This document shows positions 1 to 7,289 of a stretch of DNA of 36,738 nucleotides, one piece after another (position 1 is the first letter of the stretch; every line of letters begins with the position of its first letter). The notes beneath the pieces are model-generated. The model was not told the origin of the DNA and made no database searches. It worked only from the letters and a program-made list of their open reading frames with translations. The position numbers were made by a program, and so were the translations under genes. Origin of the DNA: Fidelibacterota bacterium TCS55 (GTDB lineage Bacteria > Fidelibacterota > Marinisomatia > Marinisomatales > TCS55); NCBI GenBank assembly GCA_001577025.1, contig LSCF01000008.1:1-36738 (forward strand), in the 5' to 3' direction.

Positions 1-63
1 CCGATTAAGTAAATAAGCGGCTGTTAATCCAGATATGCCTGTACCAACAATTGCAATTTTCAT
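1..63 (-). CDS. FAD/NAD-binding oxidoreductase, N-terminal fragment
   Basis: Only the first 21 residues lie in the window; the gene runs off the left edge. They are a beta strand followed by GTGISG, the GxGxxG dinucleotide-binding turn, and then a hydrophobic helix (LTAAYLL). This is the usual start of an amine-oxidase or COG2907-type flavoprotein. The ATG is at 61-63 on the minus strand, 5 nt after the lipocalin stop, so the two are probably co-transcribed. In many bacteria a COG2907 flavoprotein sits with DUF2878, lipocalin and cyclopropane-fatty-acid-synthase-like genes, which fits the next three genes. The Rossmann fold is clear, but the exact subfamily is inferred from context only. Confidence 0.75.
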   Translation of the reverse strand, partial: MKIAIVGTGISGLTAAYLLNR

Positions 64-68
64 CGGCT

Positions 69-608
69 TTAGTCCCACTCCTGAGGTATTTTTTGAATCT
101 TTGTCACATCATAACCTACCTCTGATAGCTTTTGAATGATTTCCTTGTAATTTTCATCAGGTAAGTATGGCTTACGAGCCATAATCCAAACATATTTTCT
201 GTTAGGAACGCCGACAACGGTATGGCTGTAATCATCTGCTAGATAAATGATGAGGAAGGGTGCTTTAAATGGCCATAAAAATTGCATTCGCCACTCTGCA
301 TTAGTTTCCGCGTTGAAGATAAAACCAGTTGGCCTATACACTTTTCTCTTACCACTTGGGTTATTCTTATAAAATGTGAATGTGGTCTCAATTTCACCAT
401 CACTATTCAGACGATAAGATTCAATTGCGTTAGTAGCACCTTTTTCAATAAAAGTGGGGATATTTGCAATCACATACCAATCCCCCATAAAGCGCTCTAT
501 ATCTACATATGGCACTGTCTTCAACAATTGATTATTTTTATTATCACTAGCATTGCATGCTATTGTGCAGAATAAGATTATTGGCAGGCTATATTTTCTA
601 ATATTCAT
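69..608 (-). CDS. blc: Outer-membrane lipocalin (Blc family) lipoprotein
   Basis: A 179-residue Blc-type lipocalin. The N-terminus is a short hydrophobic signal ending in a lipobox-like CTIAC (Cys18), predicting a lipid anchor. The lipocalin signature MGDWYVIANIP is near residues 41-51, and the C-terminal half carries the Blc-like stretch around VGVPNRKYVWIMARKP. Bacterial Blc binds fatty acids or lysophospholipids at the outer membrane; that role is family knowledge. It lies 3 nt downstream of the START-like gene and 5 nt upstream of the FAD oxidoreductase start, so it is probably in one operon concerned with membrane lipids. Length is normal for the family. Confidence 0.9.
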   Translation of the reverse strand: MNIRKYSLPIILFCTIACNASDNKNNQLLKTVPYVDIERFMGDWYVIANIPTFIEKGATNAIESYRLNSDGEIETTFTFYKNNPSGKRKVYRPTGFIFNAETNAEWRMQFLWPFKAPFLIIYLADDYSHTVVGVPNRKYVWIMARKPYLPDENYKEIIQKLSEVGYDVTKIQKIPQEWD

Positions 609-611
609 TGT

Positions 612-1310
612 CTAATCACTAAAACTATTTTTTGTAATTACCTCAGTTTCAACATCTCGTAACAAACCCACGATACTACTTTTGTTGATTTTTTCTACAA
701 CAAATTCAGGTATAGAACCTCCAGGGTGCATAGTCAAAATATAGGAAATTTTAATTCGACCAGATTGACCTTGTTCCCACTTCCATAGCCCAGCGCCTTG
801 CTTGAGATAAATGGCATTATCAGAAAGAGTTAGATTTTTCTGGTCATGCTTGGGATCAAGTAGTAGCCAATAACACATTACTTGTTGAAATTGGTAATCA
901 AATGGATTTTGGCTCATATAGAAATAGTATTCACGATCGTCAAAAAACGGTAAGTTTACATTAATGCGCTGATAACCAATTAAACCATCTGAAGTATTTT
1001 TAATTATTTCGCTTTTCAGTGATTTGGCATTAGAAAGAAAAGAATTATAATTGCCAACATCCATAATAATCTCTGTGAAATACTTCGGTTCAATATCATA
1101 AACTTTTTCCACTTTGATGGCATTTAGCTCCAAACCCGAAATTGTTTTTTCACTAATTGAAATGGAGTCGTTTGTCACTTCAATAATATTCCAATTGGCA
1201 TTGCTATGAAGTATGCTAAGTAGTTCGCGGTTTTTAGAATTTATATTTTCACTAAAGACGCTTGAAATCTGTAACAAAATAACAATTACAAAATGGCTAA
1301 ATTTTTTCAT
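612..1310 (-). CDS. Exported START/SRPBCC-like lipid-binding protein
   Basis: A 232-residue protein with a cleavable-looking signal peptide (residues 1-20, hydrophobic VIVILLQISSVFS). The body resembles START domains: EKVYDIEPKYFTEIIMDVGNYNSFLSN is the typical helix and strand entry, followed by a DDREYYFYM strand and the KWEQGQSGRIKISYILTMHPGGSIPEFVV strand-loop near the end. The final helix (VGLLRDVETEV) fits the amphipathic lid helix of the fold. START-like proteins bind lipids or other hydrophobic ligands. Its start overlaps the DUF2878 stop by 4 nt, indicating translational coupling. The ligand cannot be read from the sequence. Confidence 0.7.
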   Translation of the reverse strand: MKKFSHFVIVILLQISSVFSENINSKNRELLSILHSNANWNIIEVTNDSISISEKTISGLELNAIKVEKVYDIEPKYFTEIIMDVGNYNSFLSNAKSLKSEIIKNTSDGLIGYQRINVNLPFFDDREYYFYMSQNPFDYQFQQVMCYWLLLDPKHDQKNLTLSDNAIYLKQGAGLWKWEQGQSGRIKISYILTMHPGGSIPEFVVEKINKSSIVGLLRDVETEVITKNSFSD

Positions 1311-1822
1311 TTTTGGATCACAATCTTTCTATTTAATAAAAATAATATTGGTATAACTAAGCCCCATACCATAGATAATATGGTAATGGATATGAGCGAT
1401 ATCTTGAAGTTAATAGCACCAAACTTGTATCCCGCAATGTATGACAATGGACCAAATACAGCCCCCATAAGGAATGAATAAAACCACTTACCGTCTAACC
1501 ATGCCAGAGAATGATTAAGTGTCGCTGAAAAGCCTAGCCACATTGCAACAATCCATAGGGGCGCCAAAGATGAAAGGGTTAGCCCTTCATAGTAAATAAA
1601 TGATGACTGTAAAAATGCGGTGTCAACCAATAGGCCAACTAGTCCAACAGCAATGATAAAGTTTATTTCAGATCGGTTTCTGCCAGTGAGGAATAGGTGA
1701 ACCGCTAGGTAAAAAGCCATGACTGCTGGACCAAAGTACAAATACCCTTTTTGAACACCCAATACACAGGTCCACCAGGCTAGCTGAAATCCAAGTATAT
1801 TGAATATGTTTTTGACATTCAT
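1307..1822 (-). CDS. DUF2878 integral membrane protein
   Basis: A 171-residue very hydrophobic protein with about five or six membrane segments. Features typical of DUF2878 are an N-terminal FQLAWWTCVLG, a GLLVDTAFLQSSFIYY segment, a Pro-Leu-Trp segment (LAPLWIVAMWLGFSATLNHSLAWL) and a GPLSYIAGYKFGA turn. The function of the family is unknown; it recurs beside COG2907, lipocalin and cyclopropane-fatty-acid-synthase-like genes. It is the first gene of the minus-strand cluster and overlaps the START-like gene by ATGA. A pair of short direct repeats lies 46 nt upstream of its start. Confidence 0.8.
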   Translation of the reverse strand: MNVKNIFNILGFQLAWWTCVLGVQKGYLYFGPAVMAFYLAVHLFLTGRNRSEINFIIAVGLVGLLVDTAFLQSSFIYYEGLTLSSLAPLWIVAMWLGFSATLNHSLAWLDGKWFYSFLMGAVFGPLSYIAGYKFGAINFKISLISITILSMVWGLVIPILFLLNRKIVIQK

Positions 1823-1867
1823 AACGACAGAAATTAAAACACAAAACTAATGGATACAAAATATACT

Positions 1868-1884
1868 TGAGCGTTATGAGCGTT
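1868..1884. repeat. Tandem 8-bp direct repeat upstream of the DUF2878 cluster
   Basis: TGAGCGTT occurs twice, at 1868-1875 and 1877-1884, separated by one base (period 9). It sits in the only gap between the M20 stop and the DUF2878 start, just upstream of the probable minus-strand promoter of the lipid cluster. Direct repeats at such spacing can be activator or extracytoplasmic-sigma sites. This is inference; no regulator is identified. Confidence 0.35.
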
Positions 1885-1891
1885 TTATTAT

Positions 1892-3331
1892 TTAGTTCCT
1901 ATAATCTAATGGTGGGTTTCTTTCTCCAAGCATTGAGTAATAATTAAAGTTTGGTCCTCTTCGCTCTATAAGTTCAATTTTTGCATCTTTTACAATTTTT
2001 GGGTTTTCGTAAATATCAACCGCAGCACCAGCTATAGTTTTTGCAGCTACCATCATTCCTTTCATACCTATACTCATGCCACCGGCGGCAACTGCCTGCC
2101 AAGTGTGAGCCGATGTGCCTGGAACCCAAGTGGCAGTACGGAGACCCGCAGTTGGAACCATCCAGCTTACATCTCCCACATCTGTTGAGCCTTTCCCTCT
2201 TGAAAATTTATATGGCTGAATTGTAGCTGAGGATTCTAACTCTATATTCGGATTTCGCAACGTTGAATATATTTGTTTGGCGAAATCTTTTTCCTGACGA
2301 GAATAAGATACACCACCAATGGCTGTAAGGTTATTATACATGATCTTTTGAGTGACTTCATTAGCTAAAACTGGTCTGTTACCATGAATTATCTCGTATT
2401 CAAGTCGGGTATCAGTGCCAAGTGCGGCCCCTTCTGCTGCCTTGATTAAACGACTCCAGATATTTTCCAAAATGTCTACATTAAAATCACGAACATAATA
2501 AAATACCTCTGCATAATCTGGTACAACATTAGGCGCATTTCCGCCACGAGTTATAACATAATGGATACGTGAACCATCGGGAATATGCTCCCGCATAAGA
2601 TTCGCCATATGATTCATAGCCTCTACGGCATCCAATGAAGATCGACCCTTTTCTGGAGCGCCCGCCGCATGTGCAGAATAACCATAAAAACGAAATTTCG
2701 CAGAACGGTTAGCCATAGTTGTACCAGGATTTGCGGCATTACGATCGGATGCGTGCCAATGCAAAACAATATCCACATCATCAAATAATCCTGCACGAAC
2801 CATATACACTTTCCCAGAACCACCCTCTTCTGCTGGTGTGCCATAAAGACGTACGGTCCCTTTTTGACCAGTGGTTTTTAAATAATCTTTTACTGCAATG
2901 GCCGCCGCCATGGAGGCAGTGCCAAATAAATGATGGCCACATGCATGGCCGGCCCCGCCTTCAACTATTGACTTTCGTTCTGTGGCCACTGCCTGAGAAA
3001 TACCCGGCAGTGCATCGTATTCTGCTAAAATACCAATAATGGGCTTACCGGAACCATATTCTGCTACGAAAGCAGTTGGAATTTCTGCCACACCCGATTC
3101 AATGCTAAATCCTTCATCAGATAAAGTTTGTTTGAGCAAACCGGCACTTTTTTCTTCCTGATATCCTACTTCTGCCCATTCCCAAATTGATGTGGCGATT
3201 TGTTCATATTCCTTTGTTCGTTTTTCAAGGGACTTATTAACAGCCTTTTTGCTGGTTTGGCCAAAACTAAATTGAGAAATGAGAAAGATGATAGACAATC
3301 CATAGGCCAACAATCGTTTGAATTTTTGCAA
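1892..3331 (-). CDS. Exported M20D-family amidohydrolase (AbgB-like)
   Basis: A 479-residue M20 metallohydrolase of the AbgB / p-aminobenzoyl-glutamate hydrolase type. Residues 1-25 form a signal peptide, so it acts in the periplasm. Metal-site motifs visible are GHACGHH (Cys131, His133), PAEEGGSG (Glu168, Glu169) and HWHASDRN (His191 and His193). A lid domain (SAHAAGAPEKGRSSLDAVEAMNHM) and the late TSAHTWQAVAAGG motif with the distal His follow. The family cleaves amide bonds of acylated amino acids or short peptides. The start is TTG at 3329-3331, chosen because AGGAGG lies 5 nt upstream and the signal peptide begins there. It is probably part of a peptide-use group with the DUF885 peptidase and NSS symporter further left to right in the window. 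Confidence 0.88.
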   Translation of the reverse strand: MQKFKRLLAYGLSIIFLISQFSFGQTSKKAVNKSLEKRTKEYEQIATSIWEWAEVGYQEEKSAGLLKQTLSDEGFSIESGVAEIPTAFVAEYGSGKPIIGILAEYDALPGISQAVATERKSIVEGGAGHACGHHLFGTASMAAAIAVKDYLKTTGQKGTVRLYGTPAEEGGSGKVYMVRAGLFDDVDIVLHWHASDRNAANPGTTMANRSAKFRFYGYSAHAAGAPEKGRSSLDAVEAMNHMANLMREHIPDGSRIHYVITRGGNAPNVVPDYAEVFYYVRDFNVDILENIWSRLIKAAEGAALGTDTRLEYEIIHGNRPVLANEVTQKIMYNNLTAIGGVSYSRQEKDFAKQIYSTLRNPNIELESSATIQPYKFSRGKGSTDVGDVSWMVPTAGLRTATWVPGTSAHTWQAVAAGGMSIGMKGMMVAAKTIAGAAVDIYENPKIVKDAKIELIERRGPNFNYYSMLGERNPPLDYRN

Positions 3332-3336
3332 TTTAA

Positions 3337-3342
3337 CCTCCT
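3337..3342 (-). promoter_or_regulatory. Ribosome binding site fixing a TTG start
   Basis: AGGAGG is placed 5 nt (TTAAA) before the TTG at 3329-3331. No ATG in frame precedes the signal peptide, so this Shine-Dalgarno sequence decides the start of the M20 hydrolase. Confidence 0.7.
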
Positions 3343-3411
3343 ACAATGTTCATTAATTACCTACGGAAGTTATGGGACACAAGTGAAATTCTAAAGAAAC
3401 AATGACAAATG

Positions 3412-3456
3412 GCCGGGGCATCATCTTGAAGGGCAGTGTGACGAGTCAGCCCCGGC
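3412..3456 (-). terminator. GC-rich inverted repeat, possible terminator
   Basis: GCCGGGGC (3412-3419) and GCCCCGGC (3449-3456) form a perfect 8-bp stem with a 29-nt loop in the gap after the DUF5916 gene. On the minus strand the stem is followed by a loose T-rich tract rather than a clean T-run. It could be the DUF5916 transcription terminator or an unrelated structured repeat. Confidence 0.4.
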
Positions 3457-3460
3457 ATTA

Positions 3461-3480
3461 ACTTATTCAATTGAATAAGT
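3461..3480. repeat. Perfect 20-bp palindrome across the DUF5916 stop codon
   Basis: ACTTATTCAATTGAATAAGT reads identically on both strands with no loop. It covers the last codons and TGA stop (3467-3469) of the DUF5916 gene and abuts the GC-rich inverted repeat. The lack of a loop makes a terminator hairpin less likely than a protein-binding site, or it may be chance within AT-rich sequence. Confidence 0.6.
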
Positions 3481-5698
3481 ATTGAAATTTCATAAAGTAT
3501 TGCCTTGTATTTAGACGCCCATCACGAAATGCATCAACAGATATGGTATTCACTTCTTGGTTTTGAGAAGAACCAATATAGAAGATAGTAAATGGACTGG
3601 GCTGATATGTGAGAAGTGGTTGAAATATAAATGAATTACTAAAATCATTGTACTGGCCCAAGACTTTAATACCCAACGATTCATTAAATTGATAATTTAT
3701 CCGACCCACGCTAGTATATCCTGAGAAGTATTCCTCTGATTGATTCATGGTTGTCATTTTCTGATAATTATAAGAAAAACCCAAATTCAACTTATCGGAT
3801 GCTTGGAACCGACTCCATAAACCATGAGTGAAGAATTTGCCTTCTTCAGGGACGGACAAAAACCGGACCGGCGCATTATGTTGACTTATGCTGAAACCTA
3901 ACCTCACCCGTTTATTGATTTGACTATTTACTTGCAATCTCAGATCATAAAGTCCATTGAGTTCCGTATCCTTAAAGCGGTATTGGAATCGTTTTCCATA
4001 CATGAGATTCACACCCGTTTGCCGTGGTAAATCTAAATTGAAAAAACTGACTAAAAATCGTTCTTTTTGGACACCATCCATATTTTGAGTATTGCTAACC
4101 ATAAAACCGGCAACATACTTGCTGATAAATCCATCGGGAAAGCCAAACCAAAAACTTTTCACCTCATGTTGCTGTCGATTATTTCCTGTAATAAATCCAT
4201 TTTCCGCGCGAAATGTGGGTGTTGAATGATTGTATTCATACTCCAAATTCCATGATTCTGTCCGGCGACTACCGGACAATCGAACCGCATTCCCCTGAAA
4301 AGATTCACCATCGAATGTGAATGAGTGATCATCCCCAAAACGATTCCCGGATACTAAAAGTGAATCATGGGGCTCTTGGGTTTGACTCAAGAGTGTTTGA
4401 AATTCCAATTGATACATGTCATTATGGCGATATCGTCCATCAACTCCCACAACAGTACCACTTCCATTATTATCTAACATTTTTCTATTTGTAGCCAAAA
4501 CACCAAAAAAAGATGCATTCTCTAAAGATCGTTTATACCGTACAATATTAGAAAGACTCCTGCCGCCCATCGCTGAATAACTACGTTCCTCTCCAGGGAC
4601 AATATAAGGTGAATCTTCATCCAATGCAGAAAGAATGGACCAAGAATGGTTCTGTCCGCGATTAATTATTCTCCCAGCAGTGATGGGATTGTTAATGGAT
4701 CGGGTATAGACGACATTGATTTCGGTATCGAATAAATCAGCCCCTTCATTAAAGAACGGACGTTTTTCAGGAAAAAACAAAGCAAATGTCGTATTGACAT
4801 CCACCTGTTCTTCGTCTGCTTCTACTTGGCTGAAATCTGGATTAATAGTGACCTCTGCATTACGATCTGAACTGAAACTGTATTTGATGCCGAGAGATCC
4901 TTCACCGAAAGGATCGCTATCCACCATGGAGCCATCTATCATTTCTGAAGATTGGGAACCCACTACCGTTGGCAGAAATTCTACTCTGCCCTTTTGGGTA
5001 ATGCCTTCAATACCTTTTAATGTTCCCATTTGACATAACCAACACTGATTTGATCGATCCAGGCCACCCCAAACAATCTGGTGACGATTATTTCTAGGCA
5101 AATTTCTAAAAAAGGTCACCTTCCATTCTTGGACATATCGCTTGGGGAAGGACAAGCTAGTAAATGGTATAGCCATTTCCACTTGGTACCCCGAATCTGT
5201 AATTTTTCCTTTTGAATCAAAAATGATATCAAAATCTTCATCCTCATCATCGTCCCCTTTATTCAAGGCATCCAATTGGATGCCGAAAGGGTTGGCACCA
5301 ATCATGACAGCAGAATTGGCATCTCCGTATGTATCAATGATAATGGAAATGAAGTCATCATCCCAAACCCGATCCCGCTTTTGAACCGATGCACGAATCT
5401 CTTCTGGTTTAGATTCTGCAATGAAGCCAACGTATAAATAATCATTATCGTATGTGAGTTTTACTTCTGTTCGATAAGGCGGCTGAACATTGTCACCCGG
5501 TTGAAATTCTAAAAAATGATCTGTTGCTGTGGCGGATGCCCAAGCAGCATCGTTCAATTCGCCATCAATAACAATGGGTTGATCTACTTTTGTTATGAAG
5601 AGCTCTCGTGCTTTCAAATCGTCAGAATTGACTTTTGGTGCCCCCGCTCCTAGAATTCCGATGCCCAGTAAGGCAGGTATCCATTGTTTAATTTGCAT
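3467..5698 (-). CDS. DUF5916 protein with N-terminal CBM9-like domain
   Basis: A 743-residue exported protein with a signal peptide at residues 1-25 (short hydrophobic ALLGIGILGAG). A CBM9-type domain covers about residues 30-220: IVIDGELNDAAWASA, the LYVGFIAESKPEEI strand, the RDRVWDDDFISIIIDT turn and AMIPFTSLSFP-like features (residues AIPFTSLSFPKR). The remainder is a DUF5916 domain, with the conserved EKRPFFNEGADLF segment and then many alternating beta strands ending in an aromatic LFN, consistent with an outer-membrane barrel. Such proteins are common in Bacteroidetes and relatives; their substrate is unknown. AGGA lies about 8 nt upstream of the ATG. Its end overlaps a 20-bp palindrome. 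Confidence 0.88.
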   Translation of the reverse strand: MQIKQWIPALLGIGILGAGAPKVNSDDLKARELFITKVDQPIVIDGELNDAAWASATATDHFLEFQPGDNVQPPYRTEVKLTYDNDYLYVGFIAESKPEEIRASVQKRDRVWDDDFISIIIDTYGDANSAVMIGANPFGIQLDALNKGDDDEDEDFDIIFDSKGKITDSGYQVEMAIPFTSLSFPKRYVQEWKVTFFRNLPRNNRHQIVWGGLDRSNQCWLCQMGTLKGIEGITQKGRVEFLPTVVGSQSSEMIDGSMVDSDPFGEGSLGIKYSFSSDRNAEVTINPDFSQVEADEEQVDVNTTFALFFPEKRPFFNEGADLFDTEINVVYTRSINNPITAGRIINRGQNHSWSILSALDEDSPYIVPGEERSYSAMGGRSLSNIVRYKRSLENASFFGVLATNRKMLDNNGSGTVVGVDGRYRHNDMYQLEFQTLLSQTQEPHDSLLVSGNRFGDDHSFTFDGESFQGNAVRLSGSRRTESWNLEYEYNHSTPTFRAENGFITGNNRQQHEVKSFWFGFPDGFISKYVAGFMVSNTQNMDGVQKERFLVSFFNLDLPRQTGVNLMYGKRFQYRFKDTELNGLYDLRLQVNSQINKRVRLGFSISQHNAPVRFLSVPEEGKFFTHGLWSRFQASDKLNLGFSYNYQKMTTMNQSEEYFSGYTSVGRINYQFNESLGIKVLGQYNDFSNSFIFQPLLTYQPSPFTIFYIGSSQNQEVNTISVDAFRDGRLNTRQYFMKFQYLFN

Positions 5699-5775
5699 TT
5701 ATTTATCCTACACCTTTTTAGTTAAACACCCCTTAGACAGGATGGTTTCAAAAAGGTTGTCAGGTTATTTACAAA

Positions 5776-7278
5776 TTAATTATTTAATGGATTATCCAAT
5801 CGCTGATTGATCCACCGATTTAAACCGTAGAATACAACAATAACAATCCCCCACTGGAGCACACAGGTGGCCACACTATAAAGGGAGGTGGGGTCATACC
5901 AATCATCTGGAGCATAGACGGCTGCAGAAAGCCACATCCACCATGAAAAAATGGCAACACCAATGACTGGGACAACATAGTTAATGACCGGTTGCCACCA
6001 CCTCGGGAATAACCAATCATCTTCACTGTCGAGGGTGACCTCCGTAATGATTTTTTGCAAGCCATATTTAATGGCAGCGAATGCCACAAATACACCTGCC
6101 AGCATGAGGGCAACTCCCCATACAAAGTCCTGATTGCTCAATAAATCTAAATTTTTTGCAGAAGGAATACCCATAATAAAACAAACACCAACAATCCAGC
6201 CGACTGCCGTTTTGCGAGGAACACCCATATCTCTCAGATTCCTTACCGCCAATTCCAACATGGAAATCAAAGATGAAAACCCTGCAAAAGTAAGCCCCAA
6301 GAAAAAGAGAATGGCCAATGGCTTACCGAAAGCCATTTTTGCAAATAATTGGGGCATCCAAATGAAAGTCAATCCAGTAGCGGCAGGACCGGATGTTTTC
6401 ATGACTCCCAAAATTTCACCTTTGGCCATGCCCATTTCATTTCCTAGGATGGAGAATACTGTACTGAAAACCATTATGGCGGCCAATAGGGAAACGAGGT
6501 TATTTCCAATTGCTGTTGTGAAAGCATTTTTTATTAATCCATAACGCTTACGGATATAAATGGCATATGTGAGGAATAAACCCCAGCCGGCCCCTGTATC
6601 CCATGCATTTTGGGTCAAGGCTTCTAACCAGATGCGCGGATCCCGCAGTTGCCCCCAATCGGGAGTAAATAAGTATGAAATGCCGGACATGGCGCCGGGC
6701 AGTGTAATGGCCCGAATCACCGAAATCAGAACAATCCCCAATAAAGTAGGAATTAAAATTTTATTCACTTTTTCAATAGACGAGACACCTTTATAAATAG
6801 CAAATCCCCCCACACTCATGGCCACTGCATGAAACAGGATGGGGAAGGAACCATTTTGGAATTGATTCCATAATGACATGGATGCATCGGTGGTATTAGG
6901 CAAGTCTGAAAAGGTCATACTGCCAAAATAGAAGATATTCCAACCCACCACGACTGAATAGTAAAATGCAATAGCTGTGGCAACAAAACCGATGAATCCC
7001 CCTAAAAATGCAAATGGCTTTCCCATAAAATGGGCGAATGCACCGATGGTGCCTTTTCTAGACGTCCGCCCCATGACGTATTCAACGATAATAAGGGGGA
7101 TACTCCACAAAAAGAGAAAAATAATCCATGCAATGAGGAATGAGCCAGCACCATCATCCCCGCCATTAGAAGCGGCAATCCGTGGGAAGCGCCAGATATT
7201 CCCAGTACCAACGGCAATACCCAGGGCGCTGACTAAAAATGCAAATCGTGATGAAAATCTCGGTGTTGAATCAGACAT
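5776..7278 (-). CDS. Sodium-dependent neurotransmitter:sodium symporter (NSS) family transporter
   Basis: A 500-residue inner-membrane protein with about 11-12 hydrophobic segments and the LeuT-fold signature GIAVGTGNIWRFP at about residues 19-31, which forms the Na+ and substrate site in TM1. Also visible are PLIIVEYVMGR in TM2 and AFYYSVVVGWNIFYF in TM3. The family couples Na+ entry to uptake of amino acids or similar compounds. The conserved NGGGAF loop after TM1 is here NGGDDGAGSF, with extra residues. It lies 11 nt downstream of the DUF885 peptidase start region on the same strand, suggesting uptake of products released by the exported peptidases. Substrate is inferred only as an amino acid. 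Confidence 0.92.
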   Translation of the reverse strand: MSDSTPRFSSRFAFLVSALGIAVGTGNIWRFPRIAASNGGDDGAGSFLIAWIIFLFLWSIPLIIVEYVMGRTSRKGTIGAFAHFMGKPFAFLGGFIGFVATAIAFYYSVVVGWNIFYFGSMTFSDLPNTTDASMSLWNQFQNGSFPILFHAVAMSVGGFAIYKGVSSIEKVNKILIPTLLGIVLISVIRAITLPGAMSGISYLFTPDWGQLRDPRIWLEALTQNAWDTGAGWGLFLTYAIYIRKRYGLIKNAFTTAIGNNLVSLLAAIMVFSTVFSILGNEMGMAKGEILGVMKTSGPAATGLTFIWMPQLFAKMAFGKPLAILFFLGLTFAGFSSLISMLELAVRNLRDMGVPRKTAVGWIVGVCFIMGIPSAKNLDLLSNQDFVWGVALMLAGVFVAFAAIKYGLQKIITEVTLDSEDDWLFPRWWQPVINYVVPVIGVAIFSWWMWLSAAVYAPDDWYDPTSLYSVATCVLQWGIVIVVFYGLNRWINQRLDNPLNN

Positions 7279-7289
7279 TTACTTTCCTT

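Noticed and set aside
5142-5384. Ser-rich plus-strand ORF
   Set aside because: Low-complexity Ser run is the reverse reading of the Asp/Glu-rich stretch of the DUF5916 protein.
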